Part shown: one piece after another, positions 1-7,687 of the stretch
Numbering within the stretch: the stretch's first letter is position 1
Layout: each line of letters opens with the position of its first letter
DNA from: Lustribacter sp049512335
GTDB taxonomy: Bacteria; Vulcanimicrobiota; Vulcanimicrobiia; Vulcanimicrobiales; Vulcanimicrobiaceae
Direction: 5' to 3'
NCBI GenBank assembly: GCA_049512335.1
Contig: JBEKXE010000014.1
Coordinates: 1-43,466, forward strand
Length of the DNA stretch: 43,466 nucleotides
Position numbers and translations under genes: made by a program
Notes under the pieces: model-generated
Seen by the model: the letters and a program-made list of their open reading frames with translations, nothing else
What the model was told of the DNA's origin: nothing
The model's database searches: none

Positions 1-123
1 CGATCAGGTCGATAGAGGCGAATCGCGCACGCTAGTGGCTGTCCCTCGACAACGCTCGGGATGACAGCGGGGTGACGTTCGCTCGAGAAGCCGAGCGCGA
101 AGGCGCGAGGTGTTTACCCCGTT
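1..123. repeat. Dispersed repeat, copy A (left part cut by window edge)
   Basis: This stretch matches 19038-19162 almost base for base, with a few substitutions and a 2-base length difference around 68-75. It contains the right arm of the inverted-repeat element described at 18899-19103 (here 38-66), so the element's left end must lie upstream of the window. No gene is visible here. The next gene, a NUDIX hydrolase, ends at 177 on the minus strand, so the repeat lies just downstream of it. Confidence 0.9.
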
Positions 124-150
124 GCCGAGCGCACCTCGCTGCGCTCGGCA
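123..150 (-). terminator. Strong GC hairpin downstream of the NUDIX gene
   Basis: An 11-bp perfect stem (123-133 with 140-150) with a 6-base loop lies 27 bases beyond the NUDIX stop codon. It interrupts what would otherwise be a second 34-bp repeat unit of the kind seen at 19132-19254. There is no T-run on the minus-strand side, so it is not a classic intrinsic terminator. It could stop or stabilise the transcript, or simply be part of the repeat element. Confidence 0.35.
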
Positions 151-176
151 CAGGCTCCGGCGCGAGGTGTTTGCAG

Positions 177-569
177 TTAGCGGAGCAGCGGGAGAAAGCG
201 GTCTCGCGTGAGGGGCGCGAGCACGATGTTGCCCGGTGCTGCCGGATCGATCCAGGCGAGCTCTTCGATTTCGGCGGTTGCGGTCACGACCGAGTCGACG
301 GTGATCCGAAACGCGTGCGCGAGGACCGTGCCGGGCTCGTTCACGGCCGGCCCGTCGTAGGAGCCGACGAAGGTGAGGTCGGCGGGGCGGACCCGTAGCC
401 CGAGTTCTTCTTCAAGCTCGCGGCAGAGCGCTTCGACCGGGATCTCGCCCGCCTCGAGCTTTCCGCCCGGTTGAATGAACGTCGTCGTGCCGTGCTTGCG
501 CACCACCAGCGTGCGGCCGTCCGGGCGGCACAGCAGCGCGACGGCGATCTCGATCGGGGCCGGATTCAT
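177..569 (-). CDS. NUDIX hydrolase
   Basis: This 130-aa protein has a complete NUDIX box at residues 36-58. It fits GX5EX7REUXEEXGU: G36, E42, R50-E51, E54-E55 and G57 are all present. The family hydrolyses nucleoside diphosphates linked to another moiety, often damaged or signalling nucleotides, using Mg2+ held by the box glutamates; the substrate here cannot be told from sequence. An AGGAG ribosome site lies about 7 bases before the ATG. The gene is divergent from the SixA-like gene at 642, with 72 bases between the two starts. Length and domain are normal for a single-domain NUDIX protein. Confidence 0.92.
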   Translation of the reverse strand: MNPAPIEIAVALLCRPDGRTLVVRKHGTTTFIQPGGKLEAGEIPVEALCRELEEELGLRVRPADLTFVGSYDGPAVNEPGTVLAHAFRITVDSVVTATAEIEELAWIDPAAPGNIVLAPLTRDRFLPLLR

Positions 570-641
570 GCCGATTCTCCTGCGGCTAAAATGCGCGATT
601 TGAGGCTACAGCGAAAGGAACCCTTGCGCGGGGAGGCTACG

Positions 642-1124
642 ATGAAATGTTACTTTATGCGTCACGGATCGGCCGTGGATGCAGCTGAATGGAGCGGTGC
701 GGACTTCGATCGTCCGCTTACCAAGGAGGGTCACGAGCGGATGACGCGGGCGGCCAAGACGATCGCCGATATGCGCCTGAACGTGGATGTTATCCTTACC
801 AGCCCGCTCGTTCGCGCGAAGCAGACGGCGACGATCGTGGCAAAACGCATGAAGATCGAGGATCGTCTCGTCGAAGATCCGCGGCTCGCCGGAGGCTTTG
901 GTTTGAACGGCTTCGCGGAGATTCTCGACGAACGGCGCACGGCCGATGCGATCATGCTCGTAGGTCACGAACCCGGGATGAGCCGTACCGTCGGTGAGTT
1001 AGTGGGCGGCGCCGACCTCGAATTCAAGCCGGGGAGCCTTGCTTGCGTGAACGTGTCCGAGCCGGCGACCTTACGGGGCACATTGCTCTGGCTCATCCCC
1101 GCGAAGGTTTTCGCCCTCAAATAA
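642..1124 (+). CDS. sixA: SixA-type phosphohistidine phosphatase (histidine phosphatase family)
   Basis: This 160-aa protein opens with the RHG signature of the histidine phosphatase superfamily (R7-H8-G9). It has a mid-protein arginine in SPLVRAKQTA (R58) and the second catalytic histidine in GHEP (H109). The length and the close N-terminal placement of RHG match SixA-like enzymes, which remove phosphate from phosphohistidine in signalling proteins; a small-molecule phosphatase role is also possible. I chose the ATG at 642 because GGGAGG lies just upstream and the catalytic core begins at once. An upstream in-frame extension to 471 lies antisense to the NUDIX gene and is unlikely. Its 3' end overlaps the convergent gene at 1117 by 8 bases. 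Confidence 0.88.
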   Translation: MKCYFMRHGSAVDAAEWSGADFDRPLTKEGHERMTRAAKTIADMRLNVDVILTSPLVRAKQTATIVAKRMKIEDRLVEDPRLAGGFGLNGFAEILDERRTADAIMLVGHEPGMSRTVGELVGGADLEFKPGSLACVNVSEPATLRGTLLWLIPAKVFALK

Positions 1125-1404
1125 AGCCGAGCAGCTTCTTCAGCCGCGGGGCGGCTTTGATGGCCTTGCGCAAACGCGGCATGTCGGCTCCCGAGACGAT
1201 CAGCGGCGAGCGCTGAAACCGGCCCCGTAAGTCGTAGTGGCAAAACCGGATGTCGTATGTTCCGGCGGCCTCGCCTGCGGTGAATTTGAGCAGCTGAATC
1301 GTGGGCCGGTGGAATTCGGTCTCGATCTGGACCTCTTCCTCAATCACCCCACTGCCCCAGTGCAGGGAGAACGTGCGGTCCGGGGCGGTTTTCTTCGCTT
1401 TCAT
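1117..1404 (-). CDS. Conserved-looking hypothetical protein
   Basis: This 95-aa protein belongs to no family I can name. It is basic, has no membrane segment or signal peptide, and ends in a helix rich in Lys and Arg (residues about 75-92). A central part (YDIRFCHYDLRGRFQRSP) looks like a compact beta-rich fold. The reading frame has normal codon use for the region, which argues that it is a real gene. It converges on the SixA-like gene with an 8-base overlap. Function unknown. Confidence 0.6.
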   Translation of the reverse strand: MKAKKTAPDRTFSLHWGSGVIEEEVQIETEFHRPTIQLLKFTAGEAAGTYDIRFCHYDLRGRFQRSPLIVSGADMPRLRKAIKAAPRLKKLLGFI

Positions 1405-1534
1405 CCACCTGCATTACGAGAGGCTGACGGAGAAGCCTCGCACTTTCTAGGTGGAGCGGTCTTCGGTCGAGAAACCGCCGCTCATTGCAGAAGTGACCCC
1501 GACGCACGGGCGCGAAATTCGAAAGAGAGATCTG

Positions 1535-2110
1535 ATGTCGATTCAACCTACGAAGTTCGCGCACGTCGTGTATCGCACGCGTCGCTTTGATGAAATGTTG
1601 AAGTGGTATACGGCAGTGTTCGACGCCAAAGTGCAGTATGCCAATCCGGTCGTTGCGTTTTTGACGTACGACGATGAGCATCATCGGTTTGCTTTTGCGA
1701 ACATGTCGTTGATTCAACCCGAAGGGACCGAGACGGACAAGCTGGGCGTCGTCGGGGTCGATCACCTCGCTTACACTTACGCCTCGCTCGGCGATCTCTT
1801 TGAAAATTACGCGACCTTGAAAGAGCGCGGAATCAGGCCGTATTGGACTATCCACCACGGCATAACGGTGTCGATGTATTACGCGGATCCCGACGGCAAT
1901 CAGATGGAATTCCAGGTCGACGCCTTCGAGACCAACGAGGAAGCGAACGCGTTTATGCACGATCGCTTCGCCGCGAACCCCATCGGCGTTGAGTTCGACG
2001 CGGACGCGTGGTTGGAGCGACTGCGCGCAGGAGCCCCGGACTCGGAATTTCTCCCCCGGGCGGCGGATCTGCCGGTATCGCCCATTCGCGGCGCTGCGAT
2101 GAAGGTCTAG
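1535..2110 (+). CDS. VOC-family protein (glyoxalase/extradiol dioxygenase-like)
   Basis: This 191-aa protein shows the vicinal-oxygen-chelate fold. A first beta-alpha-beta module carries H10, a second carries H77 (VDHLAYTY) and the third ligand is E125 (GNQMEFQVD). These are the usual 2-His-1-Glu metal ligands of single-chain extradiol dioxygenases and related isomerases, so a metal-dependent ring-cleavage or glyoxalase-type activity is plausible; the substrate is unknown. I chose the ATG at 1535, preceded by a purine-rich GAAAGAGAGA, over a longer frame beginning at 1451. G+C is lower than in the housekeeping genes around it. Confidence 0.85.
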   Translation: MSIQPTKFAHVVYRTRRFDEMLKWYTAVFDAKVQYANPVVAFLTYDDEHHRFAFANMSLIQPEGTETDKLGVVGVDHLAYTYASLGDLFENYATLKERGIRPYWTIHHGITVSMYYADPDGNQMEFQVDAFETNEEANAFMHDRFAANPIGVEFDADAWLERLRAGAPDSEFLPRAADLPVSPIRGAAMKV

Positions 2111-2132
2111 TCTCCCGATCCTCGTCCGGCGC

Positions 2133-2861
2133 TCAGCTTCGATGCAGGTTGTTGGCGATGCGTTGCATTTCGTCGGCGGCTTGGACGCCTTTGGCGTTGG
2201 CTTCGTAGGCGCGTTGGGCGGTGAGGATTTGCATCATTGATTCGACGATCGAGACGTTCGAGCGCTCGAGCATGCCGAAGGCGATCGTGGGTTGGCCTGT
2301 GTGGCCGGCGTCGAGGCGGCGTTCGGGGCCGGAGTCTGGGGTCGCGGCGAAGACGGTGCCGCCCAGGGGTTGGAGTTGTTCGGGCGCAGCGAACGTTGCG
2401 AGGCGGATGCGGCCGATGCTGCGACCCGTTACCGCGTTCGTGTCGACGGTGACTGCGCCGTCCGCGGCGACGTGCACGGCGACGGCGTCGGCGGGGATGC
2501 GGACGTCGCGCAGCGCCCAGCCGTCGGCGTTGCGCAGCGTGCCGTCGGCGGCGCGCGTGAATTCGCCGTTGCGCGTGTAGGCGTGCTTGCCGCTCCGCTC
2601 GACGCGGAAAAAGCCTTCGCCGTCGATCGCGATGTCGAACGGGCCGCCGCTATGCATCAGCTTGCCCTGCGCGAAGATCGGATGTTTGCCGGACGTCGCG
2701 GTGCCCAGGCCAAGCGAACCGCCGGCGTTGACGTCGGTGAACGTCGCGACGACTTGCTTGAATCCGGCGACGTCGGCGTTGGCGAGGTTGTCGGCGATCA
2801 CTTCGAGGTTCGTTTGCTGCGCGGCCATTCCGGAGGCCGCGGCGTACATCGCACGGTTCAC
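2133..2861 (-). CDS. flgG: Flagellar distal rod protein FlgG
   Basis: This 242-aa protein has the two hallmark ends of the flagellar rod/hook family. The N-terminal helix carries ...NLEVIADNLANADVAGFKQ (residues about 18-36). The C-terminal heptad helix carries SNVSIVESMMQILTAQRAYE and then a run to residue 240. The order of the central strands (FAQGKL, GPFDIAIDGEGFF, YTRNGEF) is typical of FlgG. It is exported by the flagellar type III apparatus and builds the distal rod. The start is GTG, overlapping the stop of the FlgF-like gene by 4 bases (GTGA), so the two are translationally coupled. It is slightly shorter than the usual 260 residues. Confidence 0.92.
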   Translation of the reverse strand: MNRAMYAAASGMAAQQTNLEVIADNLANADVAGFKQVVATFTDVNAGGSLGLGTATSGKHPIFAQGKLMHSGGPFDIAIDGEGFFRVERSGKHAYTRNGEFTRAADGTLRNADGWALRDVRIPADAVAVHVAADGAVTVDTNAVTGRSIGRIRLATFAAPEQLQPLGGTVFAATPDSGPERRLDAGHTGQPTIAFGMLERSNVSIVESMMQILTAQRAYEANAKGVQAADEMQRIANNLHRS

Positions 2862-3457
2862 TTCAGCCGCCCCACGTCGTTGACGGCCTTGTCGCGCGCG
2901 GAATCGATCGCGCCGTAGGTCTTCTGCGCCGTTTCGAAGGCGCGCTGGGCGGTTAGGACGGCCAGCGTCTCGCCGATCGCGTCGACGCTGCTCGATTCCA
3001 GGGCCCCGCTGCGGACCGTCGTCCCCGGCGGAAGCGGTAAGACCCCGACGACCCGGCCGGCGTCGCGGATCGTGCCGTCCGTGCCGACGACGGCGGTTTC
3101 CGAGAGGCGGATCGGGCCGGACCGGCCCTGCACCCGCCGGCCTTGCTGGTCGGTGAGGTAGCCCTCGCGGTCGCGCTGGAACGCCCCGTTGCGGGTTTCG
3201 ACCCCGCCCTGGGGGCCGGAGAGCCGGAAAGTACCCGGGCCGAGGAGGGCGAGGTCGAGGGGGCGGCCGGTTTCTCGGATGCCGCCTTGGGTGGGGTCGG
3301 GGGACTCGCGGGCTGCCAGGCCTTGGGGGGTAAGGGCGAGGGTGGAGCGGACCCGGCGGTAGCCGTCGCTGGCGACGTTGGCCAAGTTGTGGGTTGCGGT
3401 TTCGAGTTGCGCTTGGGCAGCGCGCATGGCGCTCGCCATCCAGTCCATACCGTCCAT
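2858..3457 (-). CDS. flgF: Flagellar rod protein, FlgF-like
   Basis: This is about 199 aa, taking the ATG at 3457 as start; a GTG at 3478 would add 7 residues and neither has a clear ribosome site. The N-terminus (TATHNLANVASDGYRR) and C-terminus (AIGETLAVLTAQRAFE) carry the rod/hook helices. The middle has the ETGRPLDLALLGPGTF and TRNGAFQRDREGYL strands. Placed directly before flgG in the same operon, it is best read as the proximal rod protein FlgF. At under 210 residues it is short for FlgF (about 250), so the hypervariable central domain is reduced. Confidence 0.8.
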   Translation of the reverse strand: MDGMDWMASAMRAAQAQLETATHNLANVASDGYRRVRSTLALTPQGLAARESPDPTQGGIRETGRPLDLALLGPGTFRLSGPQGGVETRNGAFQRDREGYLTDQQGRRVQGRSGPIRLSETAVVGTDGTIRDAGRVVGVLPLPPGTTVRSGALESSSVDAIGETLAVLTAQRAFETAQKTYGAIDSARDKAVNDVGRLK

Positions 3458-3561
3458 GTCGCCGAGCGTACCCGGCACCGGTGACCGCGTTATGTCGAAG
3501 GAATTACGATTGCGGTTGGGACTTCCGGAGCGCCGTGCAGAAGGTGACCGTTCACTCCCCC

Positions 3562-3567
3562 GGAGGG
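3562..3567 (+). promoter_or_regulatory. Ribosome binding site that fixes a TTG start
   Basis: GGAGGG lies 9 bases before TTG at 3577, where the Rossmann fold begins at once (NIGILGAG). Earlier in-frame starts would lie over the flgF-like gene on the other strand. This supports TTG as the true start. Confidence 0.65.
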
Positions 3568-3576
3568 CTGGTTGGT

Positions 3577-4203
3577 TTGAACATCGGCATACTCGGCGCC
3601 GGCAACATCGGCGCCAGCGCGGCGAAACTCTTTGCCGCTGCCGGACATGACGTCCGTATCGCGAACTCGCGCGGCCCCCAGTCGCTCCAAGCGCTGGTAA
3701 ACGAGCTCGGGCCGAAGGTGCGCGCCGCGACGCCCGAAGACGCCGTCGCCTTCGGCGACGTGGTGCTGATCGCGGTGCCGTGGTCGCGCAAGGAAGACGC
3801 GATCCCCGATGCCGGCCCCTACGACGACAAGATCGTCATCGACGCGATGAACCCGTACGACGAGGATTTCGAGCTCGAAGACCTCGGCAACCGCACCTCG
3901 AGCGAGATCATCAAGACGCTCGTGCCGGGGGCCCAGCTCGTCAAGGCCTTCAACACGCTCTACTACAAGCGCTTGCAGAGCGACGGGAAACCGAAGGGCG
4001 CGAAGGACCGGCTGGCGATCTTCCTCGCGGGTGACGACGCGCATGCCAAGTCGGTCGTCGCGCAATTGATCGACGAGATCGGGTTCGATCCGATCGATAC
4101 CGGCTCGCTCGCCGAAGGCGGCCGCAAGCAGCAACCGGGCAGCAAGATCTACAACGTCGAGCTCACCGCACGCGACGCCAAAGAAAAGCTAGCCGCGATT
4201 TAG
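3577..4203 (+). CDS. NADPH-dependent F420 reductase-like oxidoreductase
   Basis: This 208-aa protein begins with a dinucleotide fold, GAGNIG at residues 7-12, followed by the NSRG turn (residues 30-33) typical of NADP(H) binding in the F420-oxidoreductase (NADP_oxidoreductase_F420) family. The later KAFNTLYY and LAIFLAGDD parts match the same family. Members move hydride between NADP(H) and coenzyme F420 or another partner; without F420 biosynthesis genes in view, the natural partner is uncertain. The stop codon abuts the stop of divIVA on the other strand with no base between them. It sits alone between flagellar and cell-division genes. Confidence 0.82.
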   Translation: MNIGILGAGNIGASAAKLFAAAGHDVRIANSRGPQSLQALVNELGPKVRAATPEDAVAFGDVVLIAVPWSRKEDAIPDAGPYDDKIVIDAMNPYDEDFELEDLGNRTSSEIIKTLVPGAQLVKAFNTLYYKRLQSDGKPKGAKDRLAIFLAGDDAHAKSVVAQLIDEIGFDPIDTGSLAEGGRKQQPGSKIYNVELTARDAKEKLAAI

Positions 4204-4848
4204 TTACAGGTCGAAGCGGGCGGCGCTGGCGTGCGTTGGGGGGAGTGGGGCGTCGTCGAGGAGGGTTGCTTCGACCGTTACGTGCGTTACCGTTACCGGG
4301 GCGGGCACGGGTGGTGCTTCCGAGACGGTTGGTACGGCGGCGACAGCCGGTTCGGGGTGCGCGGGGGTCGGAGCGCTTGCGGCGTCGTAGGGCGCGCGGT
4401 CGATCAGCGCCAGGTGCGAGAGCAGCAGGCTGCGGATCTCGCTCTTGGCCTTCTCGGCGATGTCGAGCATGCGCTGATGCTCGCGCCGAGCCTCTTCGAC
4501 CCGGTCGCTGAGGCTGCCGATCTCACGCTCGCTCGCTAGCCGCGCTTCCTGTTTGATCAGGTCGGCTTCCTTGTGCGCGGCCGCCTTGACCTCGTCGGCC
4601 GTGCGTTGCGCGAGCAGCAGCGTCGACTGCAGCGATTCTTCCATCGCCTTGAAGTGCGAGATGCGCTCCTTGAGGTCCGCGATCTCGGCTTCGAGCGCGG
4701 CCCGTGCCGTCGCTTCGTCTTCCAGCGATTCGATGATCTCGTCGAGGAACTTGTCGACGTCGGTGCGGTCGTAGCCTTGCAGCGCGCGTTTGAACGTGCG
4801 GTGCTGGATATCGACGACGGTAATTCTCGAATTTGCGTTAGCGCTCAT
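4204..4848 (-). CDS. divIVA: DivIVA-domain cell division/polarity protein
   Basis: This 214-aa protein opens with the DivIVA membrane-curvature region (FKRALQGYDRTDVDKFLDEI, residues about 19-38). A long coiled coil follows to about residue 140, then a Pro/Ala/Val-rich tail. The family gathers at curved membrane (septum or poles) and recruits partners. The ATG at 4848 lies inside the end of sepF with an 11-base overlap, supporting coupled translation; an earlier in-frame start at 4866 would overlap more. The low-complexity tail (about 150-214) is probably a disordered linker. Confidence 0.9.
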   Translation of the reverse strand: MSANANSRITVVDIQHRTFKRALQGYDRTDVDKFLDEIIESLEDEATARAALEAEIADLKERISHFKAMEESLQSTLLLAQRTADEVKAAAHKEADLIKQEARLASEREIGSLSDRVEEARREHQRMLDIAEKAKSEIRSLLLSHLALIDRAPYDAASAPTPAHPEPAVAAVPTVSEAPPVPAPVTVTHVTVEATLLDDAPLPPTHASAARFDL

Positions 4849-5290
4849 TACGTGCCGTATTCCCAAAGCGTGCCGTCAGGTCGAGCATCCCGTCGTCGTT
4901 CATCTGTTCGCGCAGGTTGGCGGAGTTCACGGTGACGCCGGCCGGGACGACGAGGTAGATCGCCTCGGCGAGTTTTTGTATGCGTCCGTCGATCGTGTAC
5001 GCGACGCCCGAGGTGAAGTCGACGACGCGCTGCAGTAGCGTGCGGTCGGCTCCTTGCAAGTTGACGATCGCGACTTGCCGGGCGCGCAGGGCGTCGGCGA
5101 TCTCCGTCACGTCGGAGAAGCCGCGCGGGGCGAAGACCGCCACCGACGGACCGGGCCGCCGTCCCGCCTCGGTCAGCGGAACGACGTTGCGCTTCGGCGC
5201 CGTTTGATCGAGTTCGTAGGCGTCGATTTCGTCGATTTCGTCATCGTGAATGGCGAACCACGAGCCGATCTTGCTGAACATGCCGGTCAT
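4838..5290 (-). CDS. sepF: Cell division protein SepF
   Basis: This 150-aa protein has the SepF layout. There is a short N-terminal amphipathic part (MFSKIGSWFAI) that would bind membrane and an acidic linker. A compact alpha/beta core follows with VAVFAPRGFSDVTEIADALRAR, VNLQ and RVVDFTSGVAYTIDG. SepF anchors FtsZ to the membrane in FtsA-poor lineages such as Firmicutes, Actinobacteria and Cyanobacteria. The ATG overlaps the stop of yggS by 4 bases (ATGA), and the end overlaps divIVA. The grouping yggS-sepF-divIVA is a well-known division neighbourhood. Confidence 0.93.
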   Translation of the reverse strand: MTGMFSKIGSWFAIHDDEIDEIDAYELDQTAPKRNVVPLTEAGRRPGPSVAVFAPRGFSDVTEIADALRARQVAIVNLQGADRTLLQRVVDFTSGVAYTIDGRIQKLAEAIYLVVPAGVTVNSANLREQMNDDGMLDLTARFGNTARNER

Positions 5291-5964
5291 GCCGTGAGCC
5301 TTTCTGGCGCCGGACGCGCGCCGAATATGGCGGTCCCGATGCGAATCATGGTCGAGCCGTGCGCGACCGCGCGCTCCCAGTCGGCCGACATCCCGAGTGA
5401 AAGCGTCGTCCCGCCCACGGCCTCGAAGGCTTCGTGCGCCAGCGCGAACGCGCCGTCGACGTCACCTTCGAGCGGACCGATCGCCATGACGCCGTCGACC
5501 GGCAGGCCGACGCCCCGGAGTTGCTCGGCCAATTGCTTCGCGCCCGACGGCGCGACGCCGAAGCGTTCCGACGGCGAGACGTTCACCTGCACCAGCACGC
5601 GCACCGTGCGGCCGAGCGCTCGGGCGGCTTTGTCGATCGCGAGCCCGGCTTCGATCCGGTCGATCGACTGCACGACGTCGAACAGGCCGACGATCGCCTT
5701 GGCCTTGTTCGTCTGCACGTGCCCGATGTAGTGCTTCGTGACCGGCGGGAGATCGACGTACTTGTCGCGCGCTTCCTGTACGTAGTTCTCGCCGATGTCG
5801 GTCAGTCCGGCCGCGATGGCGGCGAGCACCGCTTCGCGAGGCTGCGTTTTGGTGACGCCGAGAATCGTGACCGCGCCGGCCTTCCGGCCCGCCGCTTCAG
5901 CTACGCGATCGACGCGTGCGCGAAGCATCGCCACGCGCTCGCCGATCGTTGAGGCGAGTGCCAT
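5287..5964 (-). CDS. yggS: PLP homeostasis protein (YggS/PLPBP/YBL036C family)
   Basis: This 225-aa single-domain type III PLP barrel carries the Schiff-base lysine in GVTKTQP (K39). Family signatures IGENYVQEA, HYIGHVQTNK, SMGMSADWE-like (LGMSADWE) and GSTMIRIGTAIFG all follow in order. The family has no known catalysis; it binds pyridoxal phosphate and keeps B6 and amino-acid pools balanced. It is coupled by a 4-base overlap to sepF. A 73-base gap holding a short repeat separates it from lgt upstream. Confidence 0.95.
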   Translation of the reverse strand: MALASTIGERVAMLRARVDRVAEAAGRKAGAVTILGVTKTQPREAVLAAIAAGLTDIGENYVQEARDKYVDLPPVTKHYIGHVQTNKAKAIVGLFDVVQSIDRIEAGLAIDKAARALGRTVRVLVQVNVSPSERFGVAPSGAKQLAEQLRGVGLPVDGVMAIGPLEGDVDGAFALAHEAFEAVGGTTLSLGMSADWERAVAHGSTMIRIGTAIFGARPAPERLTA

Positions 5965-6013
5965 GGAATGACTTCTTCTGTAGGGGGTGTGGCGGTCCTT
6001 GTAGTTGTGGCGG

Positions 6014-6050
6014 TCCTTCGACTGCGCTTCGCTCCGCTCAGGATGACAGT
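6014..6050. repeat. Short repeat fragment containing the lgt stop codon
   Basis: The stretch ends in CCGCTCAGGATGACAG (6034-6049). It is a variant of the element end found at 53-67, 8140-8154 and 19090-19104. Read on the minus strand, it encodes the last residues and the TGA stop of lgt (6038-6040). It appears to be a fragment of a dispersed repeat that landed in the 3' end of the gene. Confidence 0.65.
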
Positions 6051-6895
6051 GGGGGGGCGGCGGTTGTCGCGACGTTTTCAGTCGGGGGCGTGGCGTCGGT
6101 GCGTTTGCCGCTTTGGATGGCGCGGTAGAGCAGGTATGCGCCGATGAAGACCATCGGCAGAGCGACCAGCTGGCCGCCGGAGAGGCCGATGACGGTGAAG
6201 CCGGGTTCGCGCCAGATCTCGGCGACCGTGCGCGTGATGCCGTAGTACGTGAACCACGTCCACGCGACGACGCCGTCCGCCGGGCGCCGGCGGTAGAGCC
6301 ACAGCAACAGCGGAATCGCCAGGATGTCGAGGATGCCTTCGTAGATCTGCGAGGGGTGGCGGTAGCCGTCGACGGCCGGAAATTTGATGCACCACGGTTG
6401 ATCCGGATCGCAGATTTTGCCCCACAGCTCGTCGTTGATGAAGTTCACGATGCGCGTCGTCGCGATGCCCAGCGGCAGCAGCACGACCACTTCGTCCGCC
6501 AGCACGTTGAACGTGAGTCCGCGGTGCTTGCGCAGGAAGAGGAAGATCGCGACAATCACCCCGATGAGCGCACCGTGGAACGCCATCCCGCCCTTCCAGA
6601 TGGCGATGAAGTCGATCGGGTTCGCGAGGTAGTCGCCGAAGTTGTGGTTCGTGATGACGTCGGCGATGACGAAGACCAGCCGCCCACCGATCAGCACGCC
6701 GATCAAGGCGTAGATCAGGAAATCCTGGATGTTGTCGGTGGTGAGGCCCATCCGGCGCCGCCCCGCGGCACGGTTCATCCATAGGAAGACGCAGATGAAT
6801 CCGAAGAGGTACGAGAGCCCGTACCAATGCACGGCCAGCGGCCCCAAGCGGAACGCGACCGGGTCGATGTTCGGATAGGTAAACCAGTGTTGCAT
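6038..6895 (-). CDS. lgt: Prolipoprotein diacylglyceryl transferase Lgt
   Basis: This 285-aa multi-pass inner-membrane enzyme transfers diacylglyceryl from phosphatidylglycerol to the lipobox cysteine, the first step of lipoprotein maturation. H107 in KGGMAFHGALIG, R148 with N151 and E156 in RIVNFINDELWG, and HPSQIYE (residues 180-186) are the conserved family motifs, and about seven hydrophobic segments are visible. LspA, the next enzyme of the pathway, lies nearby on the other strand. The last ~15 residues are low-complexity, and the stop codon lies inside a dispersed repeat fragment, so the tail was probably altered by the repeat. Confidence 0.96.
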   Translation of the reverse strand: MQHWFTYPNIDPVAFRLGPLAVHWYGLSYLFGFICVFLWMNRAAGRRRMGLTTDNIQDFLIYALIGVLIGGRLVFVIADVITNHNFGDYLANPIDFIAIWKGGMAFHGALIGVIVAIFLFLRKHRGLTFNVLADEVVVLLPLGIATTRIVNFINDELWGKICDPDQPWCIKFPAVDGYRHPSQIYEGILDILAIPLLLWLYRRRPADGVVAWTWFTYYGITRTVAEIWREPGFTVIGLSGGQLVALPMVFIGAYLLYRAIQSGKRTDATPPTENVATTAAPPLSS

Positions 6896-6937
6896 CGCCC
6901 CCGTCCTACGCTTCCGAGGAGCAGGCAGCCTTTCGGG

Positions 6938-6955
6938 GCTCAGCTAAGGCTGAGC
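6938..6955 (+). promoter_or_regulatory. Hairpin over the ccdA translation start region
   Basis: A perfect 7-bp stem (6938-6944 with 6949-6955) and TAAG loop ends 6 bases before the ccdA ATG. The only purine-rich stretch that could bind the ribosome overlaps the right arm. Folding would therefore hide the start, which could limit ccdA translation. It lies in the 66-base divergent interval between lgt and ccdA, so it may instead be an operator. Confidence 0.4.
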
Positions 6956-6961
6956 AGAAGC

Positions 6962-7687
6962 ATGAATGCCCAGCTCAACGTTGCCACGGCTTTTTTGGCG
7001 GGCCTCGTTTCCTTCGTCTCGCCGTGCGTGCTGCCGTTGATCCCGGCCTACCTCTCTTTCCTCACCGGCTCGAGCTTGGAAGAGCTCAAGGCCGAGCAGG
7101 ATCCCCGGCAGCGGGCACGAGTCATCGGCCATGCCGTCGCGTTCGTGTGCGGATTCACGGTCGTTTTCATGGCGCTCGGCTTCACGGCCGGGGCCATCGG
7201 CAACGTTCTGCTGCAGTACCGCGACATCGTGGCCCGCGTCGGCGGGGTTGTGGTGATCGTCCTGGGCCTGAACATGATCGGGGTCTTCAAGATTCCGTTT
7301 CTGATGATGGACAAGCGCCCGCAGTGGCGCAGCGCCAACCGCTCGTACGCTGCCTCGTTCGTGGTCGGCCTCGGCTTCGCGGCCGGCTGGTCGCCGTGCA
7401 TCGGCCCGATCCTGGCGGCGATTCTGGCCTTGGCATCGCAGCAGAGCTACGGCGTCGCGACCGGGCTGCTGCTCGTGTATTCGCTCGGCTTGGCCGTGCC
7501 GTTTTTGCTGACGGCGGCCGCCATTTCGCGCGCGCTCGGCGCGCTCAACCGGATCAAGCGCTATCTCGGCGCGATCGAGTTCACCGCCGGAGCGTTCCTG
7601 GTCGCGACCGGCATCGTGCTGCTCACCGGCACGTTCACGCGGATCGCCGGCTGGTTCTACGGGTTCGTCCCGCCGCCCAGCCTGTGA
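6962..7687 (+). CDS. ccdA: Cytochrome c biogenesis/thiol transport protein CcdA
   Basis: This 241-aa protein has six predicted membrane helices. The two family cysteines lie in SPCVLPLIPAY (C22) and SPCIGPILA (C146), each followed by the conserved prolines. CcdA passes reducing equivalents from cytoplasmic thioredoxin across the membrane for cytochrome c maturation or other periplasmic thiol proteins. The ATG at 6962 puts the first helix at the N-terminus, as expected. The stop overlaps the GTG start of lspA by 4 bases. No cytochrome genes are in view. Confidence 0.93.
   Translation: MNAQLNVATAFLAGLVSFVSPCVLPLIPAYLSFLTGSSLEELKAEQDPRQRARVIGHAVAFVCGFTVVFMALGFTAGAIGNVLLQYRDIVARVGGVVVIVLGLNMIGVFKIPFLMMDKRPQWRSANRSYAASFVVGLGFAAGWSPCIGPILAAILALASQQSYGVATGLLLVYSLGLAVPFLLTAAAISRALGALNRIKRYLGAIEFTAGAFLVATGIVLLTGTFTRIAGWFYGFVPPPSL

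Noticed and set aside
123..150. Confirmed Rho-independent terminator of the NUDIX gene
   Set aside because: The stem is strong, but no T-run follows it on the minus strand.
2133..3457. A complete flagellar gene cluster
   Set aside because: Only two rod genes are present; no hook, motor or export genes lie nearby, so no larger claim can be made.
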